From positions 1 through 64,000 of the forward strand of contig CAYREY010000004.1 in NCBI GenBank assembly GCA_964423405.1: a stretch of DNA of 64,000 nucleotides, written 5' to 3'. Of this stretch, positions 23,698-32,529 are shown piece by piece (positions within the stretch are counted from its first letter, which is position 1; every line of letters starts with the position of its first letter). Both the position numbers and the translations under genes were made by a program. Source of the DNA: Bog-950 sp964423405 (GTDB taxonomy: Bacteria; Bacteroidota; Bacteroidia; Chitinophagales; LD1). Under the pieces are notes generated by a model. It was not told where the DNA came from. It made no database searches and was given only the letters and a program-made list of their open reading frames with translations.

Positions 23698-25491
23698 ATG
23701 AAGGATTACACGCGTTTATTCGACATTATTCATTACCAGCAAGCCAACTATCCCCAACCCGATGCTTTTGGTTTTAAGGCAAATGGAGAATGGAAAAAAG
23801 TGTCAACTCAGGAAATTATTGATACCGGTAACAAAGTGAGCCTGTCGCTCCTTAAACTGGGTGTCAAACCACAAGACAAAGTGGCCCTCGTATCTAACAA
23901 CCGTCCCGAGTGGAACATGGTTGACCTGGGCATCCTGCAGATTGGCGCCGTTAACGTTCCGGTTTACCCAACCATCAGCGAGCACGAGTACAAGTTTATT
24001 TTTAACGATGCCGAGATTAAGTATGCCATTGTATCTGACAAGAACCTGGCAAACAAAATTGCAAGTATCAAAGCCGAGGTTCCTTCGCTGCAAGACATCT
24101 TCACCTTCGATAAGGTAGAAGGGTTCAGGCATTTCAGCGAGTTTCTGGAAATAGGCAAAGGTGGCGATGTGGCCGAAATTGAAAAACTGAAGGCCTCGGT
24201 TGCTCCCGAAACGCTGGCTACCATTATTTACACTTCTGGTACCACCGGCAACCCTAAGGGGGTTATGCTTTCGCATAACAACATTGTAAGCAACATTAAG
24301 GCGGTGCTCCCGGCGCTGCCGTTGCAGCCATCTATGCGCGTGCTTAGTTTCCTGCCGCTGTGCCACATTTTTGAGCGGGTGGTGGTGTACGTGTACATGG
24401 TGAAAGGTGTATCGGTTTACTATGCCGAAAGCATGGAAACCATTGCCGACAACCTGAAAGAAGTAAAACCAAACTTCTTTACCAGCGTGCCGCGCCTGTT
24501 AGAGAAGGTGTACATTAAACTACAAGGTGCTGCTGCCAACCTGGATGGCTGGAAGAAGAACCTGTATAACAATGCATTAGAGTTTGCGCAAAACTACGAT
24601 GTAGAGAAACAGTACGGGCTGATGGATAACCTGAAACGTAAAGTGTACGACAAACTTATTTACTCTAAATGGCGCGAGGCTTTAGGTGGCCAGTGCCAGG
24701 GTATATGTACCGGTGCTGCGGCTCTTAACCCGCTGCTGGCCCGTGTGTTTACCTGCGCTGGCATTCCTATTATGGAGGGATACGGCCAAACAGAATCATC
24801 GCCGGTTATATCGCTTAACCCGTTTAATATCGACCGTATTAAATTCGGTACGGTGGGCGTTCCTATTGAGGGCGTAGAGGTAAGGCTTGACCACCGCCCG
24901 GGTATGGCCGAAGGTGAAGGCGAAATTTGGGCGAAAGGCCCTAACGTAATGATGGGCTATTACAAACGCCCCGACATTACCGCCGAAACTGTTGAGAACG
25001 GCTGGCTGAAGACAGGCGATGTAGGTACCTTTGTTGAGTACAAAGGCAACAAGTACCTGAAAATTACCGATCGCGTAAAAGAGCTTTTCAAAACATCGGG
25101 TGGTAAGTACATTGCCCCGCAACAGCTGGAAAACAAAATGAAGGAGATACCTTACGTAGAGCAGATAATGGCCGTAGGGGAGAACCGCAACTTTGTTTCG
25201 GCGTTGATAGTGCCTAACTTCCTGAACCTTTCAGAGTGGGCTACCAAGCACGGTATAGCTGGCAAAAGCAATACCGAACTGGTAAAGAACCCCGAAGTGC
25301 TCAAACTTTTCCGCGATGCTATCGACGAGAAAAACAAAAACTTTGGCCAGTGGGAAACCATCAAAAAGTTTGAACTGATGGAGAAGGAGTGGAGCATTGA
25401 GGGCGGTGAACTTACCCCTACTATGAAAGTAAAACGCAAAGTGGTGTTAGATAAATACAAAGACACCATCGAGAAGATTTACGCAAACTAA
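23698..25491 (+). CDS. Long-chain fatty acid-CoA ligase (AMP-forming)
   Basis: A 597-residue adenylate-forming enzyme of the FadD15/long-chain acyl-CoA synthetase type, which activates fatty acids with ATP and CoA. Motifs: YTSGTTGNPKGVMLSHNN (AMP/P-loop) near residue 180, LPLCHIFERVV, EGYGQTESSPV near 360, and WLKTGDVG, followed by ITDRVKELFKTSGGKYIAPQ where the hinge and the C-terminal catalytic Lys region begin. Length is typical (about 590-610). The gene stands alone, with an A/T-rich leader and a strong terminator behind it. The long-chain substrate is the family default. Confidence 0.93.
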   Translation: MKDYTRLFDIIHYQQANYPQPDAFGFKANGEWKKVSTQEIIDTGNKVSLSLLKLGVKPQDKVALVSNNRPEWNMVDLGILQIGAVNVPVYPTISEHEYKFIFNDAEIKYAIVSDKNLANKIASIKAEVPSLQDIFTFDKVEGFRHFSEFLEIGKGGDVAEIEKLKASVAPETLATIIYTSGTTGNPKGVMLSHNNIVSNIKAVLPALPLQPSMRVLSFLPLCHIFERVVVYVYMVKGVSVYYAESMETIADNLKEVKPNFFTSVPRLLEKVYIKLQGAAANLDGWKKNLYNNALEFAQNYDVEKQYGLMDNLKRKVYDKLIYSKWREALGGQCQGICTGAAALNPLLARVFTCAGIPIMEGYGQTESSPVISLNPFNIDRIKFGTVGVPIEGVEVRLDHRPGMAEGEGEIWAKGPNVMMGYYKRPDITAETVENGWLKTGDVGTFVEYKGNKYLKITDRVKELFKTSGGKYIAPQQLENKMKEIPYVEQIMAVGENRNFVSALIVPNFLNLSEWATKHGIAGKSNTELVKNPEVLKLFRDAIDEKNKNFGQWETIKKFELMEKEWSIEGGELTPTMKVKRKVVLDKYKDTIEKIYAN

Positions 25492-25510
25492 TATTACTCC
25501 AATCGGTTTT

Positions 25511-25552
25511 AAAGCAGAACAGCCACGGGTTATCCCGTGGCTGTTCTGCTTT
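25511..25552 (+). terminator. Strong terminator after the acyl-CoA ligase gene
   Basis: A perfect 19-bp stem: AAAGCAGAACAGCCACGGG (25511-25529) with its complement (25534-25552), 4-base loop TTAT. The 3' arm ends in TTT and the 5' arm begins with AAA, so it may work on both strands. Confidence 0.85.
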
Positions 25553-25569
25553 TGGCTGTTATGCTTTAA

Positions 25570-25593
25570 GTCCCCTTTGGGGATTTAGGGGCC
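25570..25593 (+). repeat. Dispersed GC palindrome (CCCCTTTGGGG type), copy 1
   Basis: AGTCCCCTTTGGGGATTTAG followed by GGGGC. Related copies occur at 39841-39862 (plus) and, inverted, at 32346-32366. These short elements sit just past gene ends and are probably a genome-wide repeat family. Confidence 0.55.
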
Positions 25594-25605
25594 GACTGTT
25601 GTGTT

Positions 25606-27948
25606 TTAAAACCTTACACTAATACCACCCAGCATATTAAAACCTGCCTGCGGGTAGTAATAATTATATGTAGCTGTAGGTGTTACCTGTTGCTGGTTAT
25701 TTTCATCCAGGTACGCATATCTTTCGCTAAACGTATAGCCGTTGCTTTCGTACAGGCGGTTGAAAATGTTGTTGAACAACAGTGTTAGCTTTATCTCTTT
25801 GTCATCGCGGTTAAGCGGCAGTTTGTAGCTTAGGCGCAGGTTGCTGTAAAAAAACGGTTTCAGCATCCTGTTCTCGTTACTGGTATTATCCAGGTATTGT
25901 TTGCTAACCGCTTTGTTCATCAGGCTTATCTCTAAGCCTTTTACCGGGTAGCCTACTAACTCCAGCGAAGCTATAATGTTGGGTGAAAAAGAGATGTCGG
26001 AGTTTTTATGTGTAATAACCTGCGTAAGGTCTGTTACCGGTACGTAGTTTTCATCGTAGGTATATACATACTCATCAAACGATTTTATTTTATTGATGGA
26101 GTAGGTGAAAGAGTAATTAATGGCAAACACTTTTCTTTTCTCTATCATACCCGATTTTACCATAGCATCATACTGCAAATTATCTACTATGGTGCCCTTG
26201 TATTTCTTGGCGTTCGATGTATAAAAGTTCATACTGCCATTCAACTCCACCCCAACCCTGTAGCTGTTGGCTACATTCTCTTTTATCGGGTTGCCTACAT
26301 CGTTCAGTTTTCCGGTTAACACCAACTGGTCTTTGTATAGCATAGCGTAAACATTAACAGCCAGCGGAAATCTGTTGTGCAAAAACTTATAGCCCGCTTC
26401 TATATCGTGCAGCGTTTCTGGCTTTACCACCTTGTTATTAATTTCTGCAGCCAGCAGGTCATCGCGGTTGGGCTCGCGGTTGCCCAGTGCGTACGAGGCA
26501 TATACATGGTGCTGTGGTTTTATCTTGTACAGTATGCCGGCCTTAGGGTTAAAAAAGTGCCACTGCTTTTTTATGCTGTATGCCCACTGGTCATCATCTA
26601 CACCACTGGTCGTATGGCTTACATAACGGTATTGCAGGTCTGCAAAAAAGTTAACCTGCCGCAGTAGCTCGTAGTTAAATTTACCATATACGTTAAAGTC
26701 ATTCTTTATCACCTTGCCATCGTAAAAGTGCTGGTCTTTATCTACGCCCGTAGGTTCTTCGGTCCATATTACCTTGCCAAAGTGTTTGCCGTTAAACTGG
26801 GCAAAGGCCCCGCCAAAAACAGCGCTCAGTTTATCCTGTTCGTAGGTTAGCGACCACGTGCCACCATAGTGCACATTCTGTAGCCATTTTTGCCTTACCA
26901 GGTCGGTTATAATACCAATGCTATCGCGGCCGGGGAAATAATCGTTCAGGTCTTCGGCGGCCTTATACTCCTCGTAGTAGCCATGCCCCAGTGTGGCAAA
27001 CAAACCAGCGTTTAACGATATACCTTGTTTAAAGTAGTGGGCAAACAACAACTGGAAATAATCCTGGTTGTAGTTATCCGTTTGGTTTTTGTAGGGCGGT
27101 TGATGCGCACCATAATCAGTCCCCAAATCATTAAACGTACGGTTGGTTTTAAGTGAGTCTTGCGGTACCCCGTTCCAGGCCTGGTAGGTTTTTTCCTGCC
27201 CGGCAAAGTACACCAGTTTTATAAGTGTATTGTTACGCATGTACCCCAGTTGCGTAAACCACGATACCAGGTTAGAGGAAGCCCGGTCTATATAGCCCTC
27301 GCTGGTAATCCACGAGGCCGAGCCTTCAAAGAAAAAGCCCTTGCGGATACCCGTGCCTGCCTTGCCGTTAATACGAAACGTACTGAACGAGCCACCGCTT
27401 ACATTGGCCTCTACAAATGGTTTGGCCGAAGGGCTTTGCGTTTGCAGACTGATAGTGCCGCCAAACGCACCGGCACCATTAGTGCTGGTACCCACGCCGC
27501 GTTGTATCTGTATGCTTTGTGCCGATGAAGCTATATCGGGTACATCTACCCAAAAGGTGTTCTGGCTTTCGGCATCGTTAACCGGTATGCCGTTGAGCGT
27601 AACATTAATACGCGTTGCATCGCTGCCACGTATGCGTATACCGGTGTAGCCTATACCGGCACCGGCATCGCTGGTGGTTACTACGCTGGGTGTGTTATCC
27701 AGCAAAAACGGAAGGTCCTGCCCCAGGTTGTTTTTATTGATATCCTCTTTACTTAGGGTTTGAAACACCGTAGGCGAATTGTTGCCCGCACGGGTAGAAG
27801 ATATGATAACATCTTCTTTGTTAATCGTCCAGGCACTTCGTTTGCCGGCATTGTCAATAGTAATAATTGAATCAGTTTTTACACCGACCGAATCTGTCTG
27901 GGCCATACATACATTGGCCCACAACAGAAAGAATAATAGCTTCTTCAT
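25606..27948 (-). CDS. TonB-dependent receptor under TPP riboswitch, probable thiamin receptor
   Basis: A 780-residue outer-membrane receptor: signal peptide (1-16, ending CMAQ), no regulatory-like domain, a plug at about 40-165 (FQTLSKEDINKNNLGQDLPF, GIRIRGSDATRINVTLNGIP, QIQRGVGTSTNGAGAFGG), and a barrel ending GGISVRF, with the terminal aromatic residue expected for BAM insertion. The sequence alone suggests a BtuB/FecA-like receptor; the ligand is inferred from the TPP riboswitch in its leader (28032-28125). In Bacteroidota, TPP riboswitches are known upstream of outer-membrane thiamin receptors (OMR1 type). It is a single-gene transcript. Confidence 0.88.
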   Translation of the reverse strand: MKKLLFFLLWANVCMAQTDSVGVKTDSIITIDNAGKRSAWTINKEDVIISSTRAGNNSPTVFQTLSKEDINKNNLGQDLPFLLDNTPSVVTTSDAGAGIGYTGIRIRGSDATRINVTLNGIPVNDAESQNTFWVDVPDIASSAQSIQIQRGVGTSTNGAGAFGGTISLQTQSPSAKPFVEANVSGGSFSTFRINGKAGTGIRKGFFFEGSASWITSEGYIDRASSNLVSWFTQLGYMRNNTLIKLVYFAGQEKTYQAWNGVPQDSLKTNRTFNDLGTDYGAHQPPYKNQTDNYNQDYFQLLFAHYFKQGISLNAGLFATLGHGYYEEYKAAEDLNDYFPGRDSIGIITDLVRQKWLQNVHYGGTWSLTYEQDKLSAVFGGAFAQFNGKHFGKVIWTEEPTGVDKDQHFYDGKVIKNDFNVYGKFNYELLRQVNFFADLQYRYVSHTTSGVDDDQWAYSIKKQWHFFNPKAGILYKIKPQHHVYASYALGNREPNRDDLLAAEINNKVVKPETLHDIEAGYKFLHNRFPLAVNVYAMLYKDQLVLTGKLNDVGNPIKENVANSYRVGVELNGSMNFYTSNAKKYKGTIVDNLQYDAMVKSGMIEKRKVFAINYSFTYSINKIKSFDEYVYTYDENYVPVTDLTQVITHKNSDISFSPNIIASLELVGYPVKGLEISLMNKAVSKQYLDNTSNENRMLKPFFYSNLRLSYKLPLNRDDKEIKLTLLFNNIFNRLYESNGYTFSERYAYLDENNQQQVTPTATYNYYYPQAGFNMLGGISVRF

Positions 27949-28015
27949 AACAACAACAGTTGAATGGTTAAGTAATTATTCTTTCTAAGAGTGAAGAGTA
28001 TTCGAGCGAGAGGAA

Positions 28016-28031
28016 CAGAACCCGGGTTCTG
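28016..28031 (-). promoter_or_regulatory. Palindrome in the riboswitch expression platform
   Basis: CAGAACCCGGGTTCTG is a perfect 16-bp palindrome directly after the 3' side of the aptamer P1 stem. It can form a 6-bp hairpin with a CCGG loop in the leader mRNA and could be the alternative structure that responds to TPP. No T-run follows, so simple intrinsic termination is not evident. Confidence 0.45.
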
Positions 28032-28125
28032 CTCTTTCTATCCCTTACGCATGCATTACCATGTTCAAGGTCCGAAGGGTTCTTCTCAGGTCTTTATGCA
28101 TGCATAAAGCCGCCCCCAGAAAGCT
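28032..28125 (-). promoter_or_regulatory. TPP (thiamin pyrophosphate) riboswitch aptamer
   Basis: Read on the minus strand, the conserved THI-box elements occur in order: GGGGGCGGC, a self-complementary P3 arm (CTTTATGCATGCATAAAG), CCTGAGAAGAACCC, GGACCTTGAACATGG, TAATGCATGCG and TAAGGGA. P1 forms between GCTTTCT (28124-28118) and AGAAAG (28039-28034). CUGAGA and UAAUGC/GCGUARGGGA are the pyrimidine- and pyrophosphate-binding segments in TPP aptamers. It ends 83 bases before the start of the TonB-dependent receptor gene. Excess TPP would be expected to lower receptor expression. Confidence 0.93.
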
Positions 28126-28489
28126 GGGGCAAATGTAAAATGATTAAACTGATAAATGCAAACTATTGTGCCGATTAAATACTGGTAGCATTCAATGCAG
28201 GGTAACGTTGAATGTTTTGTATGTGTTATTTGTACTATTAAATGCGTGCTTTTAGCACATACCGGCAAGTCTTTTTTCTGCAAAAGGCGTATAATTTAAC
28301 AAGCCGTGTTAATGCCCTTGCATTGTAAAAAGCTTGTAATCAGTAAGGTGTAAAAATTAATGTTAACACCCCCCTGTTAACCCGCTATAGCGGCGCGTAC
28401 TTTAAATATTAAATAATAATTAAATATTTAAAGTAATAATTGAGCGTAGATAAAAGAATTGGTAAAGCCGTATGTGCGTAGGCTTACAC
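28126..28489. other. Intergenic region with a GTTAAC element
   Basis: Non-coding DNA between the histidine kinase stop and the riboswitch. It must hold the promoter of the riboswitch-receptor transcript. At 28360-28383 on the minus strand it contains the pair GGGTTAACA and TGTTAACA separated by a run of G, the same motif found upstream of efp and rpsF. The stretch 28344-28361 (with GGTGTAAAAATTAAT) nearly repeats 2944-2961. The segment about 28395-28445 is almost pure A/T. Confidence 0.5.
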
Positions 28490-30289
28490 TTACTTAGGTA
28501 TGGTAAAGCAGAACCGTGAGCCACCCAGGTGGGAGTCTTCTATCCAGATACGGCCACCCATAGAGTCCACTATCTTTTTGCAGATAGATAAGCCCAGGCC
28601 GATGCCTTCGTACTCGTTGCGGTGGTGCAGGCGCTGGAAAATGATAAACACTTTTTCGCGGTACTGTGGGGCAATACCTATGCCGTTATCGTCTATAGCA
28701 AAGCTGTAGTTGTTGTCGGTTTCGCTACAGTTTATGCTGATAACAGGTTTGTCGCTTTGGTTATACTTAATGGCATTAGTAAGCAGGTTTTGTAACAACT
28801 GGCCCATGTGTAACTTGTCTGCAAATACTTTTGGTAAGTCTGTCGATTCAATCTCAACGTTGCGCTCGTCTATGTTTAGTTTAAGCGAAAGCTTTACATC
28901 TTCCAGTATCTCTTGCATGGGTACCAGTTGCTTGTTATCGGTAGAGTTTATTTTCGATAACTCCAGCAGACTCTGTATTACATTCATCATGCGCCTGGCA
29001 CCTTCGTTAATGTAAAACAGGTAATCTTTATGGTCGCCGCTAAGGTTATTGGCCAGTGCCCTGTTAAGTAGCTGCGAATAGTTGGTAATCATCCGCAACG
29101 GCTCTTTTAAATCGTGCGAGGCTACGTGGGCAAACTGGTTCAGCTCAAAGTTCGATACCTCCAGTTTCTGGGCATACTCTTCTATCTCGGCGTTTTTCTT
29201 TTTAAGTAACAACTGTTCTTTCTTGCTCTCTTCGTATTCAAAGCGCAGGGTTACATCGCTCAGCTCGGCCTGTTTGTTCAGTTCGTGCAAGTCATCTTTC
29301 TGGCGTACAAAGCGGGTAAGTTTCTGGTAAGCCTCTTCGTGGCGGCCAAGCTCGTTCAGTGTTTCGGCCCAGTATTTAAACAACTCAAAGTTGTCGATAA
29401 TACGGCCCATCTCTATATACAGCTTTTCTGCTTTGGTAAACCAGTAGTCGGCAGTTTCGTAATCGCCTACTACCTGGTACACACGGCCGGCCATCTGGTA
29501 TATATCCAGCTCAAAGTTTTTGTTGGTATGGTTTTTTACCAGGTCTATCGATCTTTCGGCACATCGTATTGCTTTCTCACGCTGGCCCAGGTCGGCATAA
29601 GCTATACCACTATTGCCCAGTGCAATGCAAAAAGGCGGTGTGTCGTTTATTTCTTCGGCAATGGTGATGGCTTTCTCGTAATATGCCAGCGATTTCTCCA
29701 GTTCTTTTTTCTGGTAGCTATCTACGCCAAACGATATAAAACAACGGGCTATACCCGGCTGGTAATTGGCTTTTTGAAAATAGCCGAAAGCCCGGTGCAG
29801 GTATTCTCTTTTAAGTGAGTCGAGCCCAAGGTCGCCATATATAATCGATTCGTTGAATAACGAACGTGCCAGTGTAAGAAAACCTGTTTCGCTCAGGTCG
29901 GTGCGGTCTTCCAGTAGTTGTACCGATCTGTCGTAGGCCTGTTTAGATTGTATCAGTTCGCCTATGTAATCGTTATTCAACCCCAGGCGGCGGTAAAACT
30001 CCGATTTGGCTTCGGCATCGGTATCATTATCCAGCCCCTCTATCATTTCCTTACAGCACTGTATGGCTTTATCAAACTGGCTGGTTATATCCGAATAGTA
30101 GTGGGTAAGTATGGTAGCCGATTTGATCCATAGCTTTTTATCGCCCGATTCGCGGGCAAGATTATAGGCTTCTACACCTATATGTGCGCAGGTAGCATCG
30201 CGGTTCTTTTTGCGTTGTTCCAGCTCGGCAATAAGAAAATCAACCTTCTGCTTTACGCCTGCCAGGTTGTTGGCAACGGGTTCACTCAT
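28490..30289 (-). CDS. Cytosolic TPR-containing sensor histidine kinase
   Basis: A 599-residue histidine kinase without signal peptide or membrane helix. The N-terminal 330 residues are TPR repeats (for example ARCFISFGVDSYQKKELEKS, CIALGNSGIAYADLGQREKA), then a coiled coil (about 345-385), a HisKA domain with phospho-acceptor ASHDLKEPLRM, and an ATPase domain with N-box NLLTNAIKYN, DNGIGI and GIGLGLSICKKIV. It would sense an intracellular or protein partner. No response regulator is adjacent, so it is an orphan kinase. I start it at the ATG 30289; a TTG upstream would use the TATCTTTA promoter-like box (30342-30335) as coding sequence. Confidence 0.9.
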   Translation of the reverse strand: MSEPVANNLAGVKQKVDFLIAELEQRKKNRDATCAHIGVEAYNLARESGDKKLWIKSATILTHYYSDITSQFDKAIQCCKEMIEGLDNDTDAEAKSEFYRRLGLNNDYIGELIQSKQAYDRSVQLLEDRTDLSETGFLTLARSLFNESIIYGDLGLDSLKREYLHRAFGYFQKANYQPGIARCFISFGVDSYQKKELEKSLAYYEKAITIAEEINDTPPFCIALGNSGIAYADLGQREKAIRCAERSIDLVKNHTNKNFELDIYQMAGRVYQVVGDYETADYWFTKAEKLYIEMGRIIDNFELFKYWAETLNELGRHEEAYQKLTRFVRQKDDLHELNKQAELSDVTLRFEYEESKKEQLLLKKKNAEIEEYAQKLEVSNFELNQFAHVASHDLKEPLRMITNYSQLLNRALANNLSGDHKDYLFYINEGARRMMNVIQSLLELSKINSTDNKQLVPMQEILEDVKLSLKLNIDERNVEIESTDLPKVFADKLHMGQLLQNLLTNAIKYNQSDKPVISINCSETDNNYSFAIDDNGIGIAPQYREKVFIIFQRLHHRNEYEGIGLGLSICKKIVDSMGGRIWIEDSHLGGSRFCFTIPK

Positions 30290-30351
30290 AGTAGTCTTAC
30301 CCGTCTTATACGCAGTTAACTTTTTTTTGTTCCCTAAAGATAGCAACTTGT

Positions 30352-30882
30352 TTAGCCGGCCTGCCTTTGGCTTAGCTTATCTACGTAATCTACCGCTTTG
30401 GCCAGGCGCTGGTGGGGGGTAAGGCCGGTAACTACGTGGTAGTTGGCATTTATGGCGGTCAGTTCGGTTTTAAAACGCTCAAAAAGCATGGCGCGGTCGT
30501 CAGGGTTGCTGCGTTGCTCATCAGCTACCCAGGGCAGGTCTACATCGCACAGCAGGTATAGGTCGCTCCGGCGTTTTACTATCTGTTCATTAAGCCAGTC
30601 GGGCACCTCCCAGTTATAGTATTGTAGCCATATTTTAATATTTATCAGGTCGTTATCGGTAAAAAAAAGGCCGTTGGCCTGTGGCAGCATGCGGTCTTCC
30701 AGTTCAATAATACCATGGGCTATTTCCAATACATCGGGTTTGTTGTAGGGCCGGTTTAGCTGGTCGATATAATACCGCGAGTAATCAGATACATGCATTG
30801 TTCTGTAAAAGATAGATAGCTTTTCTGCCAGTGTAGATTTTCCTGTCGACTCGGTTCCTGTAATACACACTTTATATACCAT
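30352..30882 (-). CDS. NadR-like nucleoside kinase (AAA family ATPase)
   Basis: A 176-residue P-loop kinase with the Walker A motif GTESTGKST at residues 9-17, like the ribosylnicotinamide kinase domain of NadR. DVDLPWVADEQRSNPDDR in the middle fits the lid and acceptor region of NadR-type kinases. It would phosphorylate nicotinamide riboside to NMN. The NMN adenylyltransferase and repressor domains of E. coli NadR are absent. It overlaps the PnuC gene by 11 bases, and the pairing of a PnuC transporter with a trapping kinase is a known arrangement. The ATG at 30882 is chosen because it gives the canonical start just before the P-loop. Confidence 0.82.
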   Translation of the reverse strand: MVYKVCITGTESTGKSTLAEKLSIFYRTMHVSDYSRYYIDQLNRPYNKPDVLEIAHGIIELEDRMLPQANGLFFTDNDLINIKIWLQYYNWEVPDWLNEQIVKRRSDLYLLCDVDLPWVADEQRSNPDDRAMLFERFKTELTAINANYHVVTGLTPHQRLAKAVDYVDKLSQRQAG

Positions 30883-31441
30883 AGCGCTGCCTGTACTGCT
30901 TATGCCAGTCAATATAGGCATAAATGGCTACGATGGTAAGAAACAGGTAAAAAATTGCCAGCACGTTGGCATTCTTGACAAGATACTGCGCTATCAGTAC
31001 CGCATCTATTACCACCCACATGGCCCAGCTCTGCAGCACCTTTTTAGCAGTAAGGTACGTGGTAATAAAACTGAATACGGCCGTAAACGCATCTACATAC
31101 GGGTACGAGTTACCCAGCCCGGCAAACACATAACCCAGCACCGGTGTAAGTACAAGGCCCAGCAACAACCAGGGTAGTAGTTGCTTTATGGTGTAACTGG
31201 TAATTGTTGTTTCGGGCTGTTGGGCCGCATCTTTTTTGCTCCACAGGTACCAGCCATAAAAACCCGCCAGTACATAGTAGGCCTGTAACACGGCATCCAG
31301 GTAGTACTTTAGTTCTATATCAAAGGCTATACACAGGGCCGCACTTATAATGCCTGCCGGCCAGCACCACACTATGTTGCGCGCTGCCAGTACTACATAT
31401 ATGGCTCCAAATACCGATGTGCCTATTTCCAATGCGTTCAT
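30872..31441 (-). CDS. pnuC: PnuC-family vitamin transporter
   Basis: A 189-residue membrane protein with about seven hydrophobic helices of the PnuC (SWEET-like fold) family, which take up nicotinamide riboside by facilitated diffusion coupled to phosphorylation. Characteristic stretches are WCWPAGIISAALC near residue 28, YYVLAGFYGWYLW near 55, and QSWAMWVVIDAVLIAQYL near 138. It overlaps the NadR-like kinase gene, which supports nicotinamide riboside as substrate. In Bacteroidota a close relative, PnuT, carries thiamin, and a thiamin-type receptor lies 3 kb away, so thiamin cannot be excluded. It overlaps the LD-carboxypeptidase gene by 4 bases. Confidence 0.85.
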   Translation of the reverse strand: MNALEIGTSVFGAIYVVLAARNIVWCWPAGIISAALCIAFDIELKYYLDAVLQAYYVLAGFYGWYLWSKKDAAQQPETTITSYTIKQLLPWLLLGLVLTPVLGYVFAGLGNSYPYVDAFTAVFSFITTYLTAKKVLQSWAMWVVIDAVLIAQYLVKNANVLAIFYLFLTIVAIYAYIDWHKQYRQRYGI

Positions 31442-32334
31442 GCAAGGCTTACCTTTTCGGTGGTTACGTTCAGGTTATACGTGCGGCCTATTACCAGCGC
31501 GCGGTTATCTTCTATATGCCCGGCGGGGAAATTGTAGCACACCGGGTAGTTAAACGCTGCTACATGCTCCGCAATAATTTCGTAGGCTGTTTTACCAAAC
31601 GGTATTTTGTTGTCGTGCATATCGGTGAAGCCACCTACTACCAGGCCCGCCAGCCCCTGTAACTTACCCGAGCGTTTCAGGTTTATCACCATCCGGTCTA
31701 TATGGTACAGGTACTCATCCAGGTCTTCTAAAAACAAAATTTTACCATCGGTATTAATACCGCTGCGCGTGCCGGTTATGGCGTATAGTATAGATAAGTT
31801 ACCACCTATCATAATGCCGGTAGCACTACCGGTGCGGTTCAATTCATACGGCGCAACTATATACTCGTTCTTCTGGCCAAATAATTCGCGGCGCAGGCTT
31901 TCAATAGCTTCGGGGGCACTTCTTTCAAACTGTATAGGCATGTGCGCATGCAGGCCCATTATGCCTATGGTATTGCTAATGTGCGTAAGCAGAAAAGTAA
32001 TATCGCTAAAGCCCACTATCCACTTAGGCTGTTTGGTAAAGCGGGTATAATCCAGCTCGTCCATAAACCTTACCGTGCCATAGCCGCCACGTGCGCATAT
32101 AATAGCTTTTACATCGGCGTTATCCAGCGCATACTGAAAATCGGCGCGGCGCAATGCATCATCGCCGGCAAACTGGTTGCACTCAGCACCAATGGTTTTA
32201 CCGGTCAGCACGTTTAGCCCCCAGCTTTTAAAATGCTCTACGGCACAGGCAATCTCCTCGTGCGAAATCTTTTTAGCTGTACTAAGTATGTATATCGTAT
32301 CGCCTGGTTTAAGCGCTGGTGGTTTTAATAACAT
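31438..32334 (-). CDS. LD-carboxypeptidase (muropeptide, S66 family)
   Basis: A 298-residue enzyme that removes the terminal D-Ala from murein tetrapeptides in the cytoplasm (LdcA-like). The catalytic triad of S66 peptidases is visible as Ser110 in VGFSDIT, Glu203 in FLEDLDE and His273 in PAGHIEDN. The opening PPALKPGDTIYILSTA and ARGGYGTVRF are family hallmarks. It is the first gene of an operon with pnuC and the NadR-like kinase, joined by an ATGA overlap. Length matches the family. Confidence 0.9.
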   Translation of the reverse strand: MLLKPPALKPGDTIYILSTAKKISHEEIACAVEHFKSWGLNVLTGKTIGAECNQFAGDDALRRADFQYALDNADVKAIICARGGYGTVRFMDELDYTRFTKQPKWIVGFSDITFLLTHISNTIGIMGLHAHMPIQFERSAPEAIESLRRELFGQKNEYIVAPYELNRTGSATGIMIGGNLSILYAITGTRSGINTDGKILFLEDLDEYLYHIDRMVINLKRSGKLQGLAGLVVGGFTDMHDNKIPFGKTAYEIIAEHVAAFNYPVCYNFPAGHIEDNRALVIGRTYNLNVTTEKVSLA

Positions 32335-32345
32335 GCGGCTAATGT

Positions 32346-32366
32346 AACCCCCTGCCCCCTAAAGGG
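32346..32366 (-). repeat. Dispersed GC palindrome, inverted copy next to the gap
   Basis: Read on the minus strand, CCCCCTTTAGGGGGCAGGGG matches the family at 25570 and 39841. It lies 9 bases before the 55-bp duplicated sequence that borders the assembly gap. Confidence 0.5.
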
Positions 32367-32374
32367 GGTATTGA

Positions 32375-32429
32375 ATACAGGAATTATTTCAACAATCATA
32401 TTGTAGACTACACAAGTTTTTTCAAATGC
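32375..32429 (+). repeat. Left copy of the 55-bp overlap at the assembly gap
   Basis: These 55 bases (starting ATACAGGAATTATTTC and ending TTCAAATGC) are identical to 32530-32584 and abut the run of N. A perfect match bounded exactly by the gap is what two overlapping contig ends would give, so this is probably not a real repeat. Confidence 0.9.
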
Positions 32430-32529
32430 NNNNNNNNNNNNNNNNNNNNNNNNNNNNNNNNNNNNNNNNNNNNNNNNNNNNNNNNNNNNNNNNNNNNNNN
32501 NNNNNNNNNNNNNNNNNNNNNNNNNNNNN
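32430..32529. other. Assembly gap of 100 N
   Basis: One hundred undetermined bases, the standard length for a gap of unknown size. It lies between the LD-carboxypeptidase and metG genes and interrupts no gene. Because both sides carry the same 55 bases, the true sequence probably has a single copy and no gap. Confidence 0.97.

Noticed and set aside
23803..24366. Minus-strand 187-codon frame inside the acyl-CoA ligase gene
   Set aside because: No domain or promoter, and it is the antisense shadow of a strongly conserved enzyme.
28126..28489. A second riboswitch or small RNA upstream of the thiamin receptor
   Set aside because: No conserved aptamer elements beyond the TPP motif were seen; only A/T-rich DNA and the GTTAAC element.
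29285..29818. Plus-strand 177-codon frame inside the histidine kinase gene
   Set aside because: Antisense to the TPR region; hydrophobic and aromatic bias is an artefact of the complementary strand.
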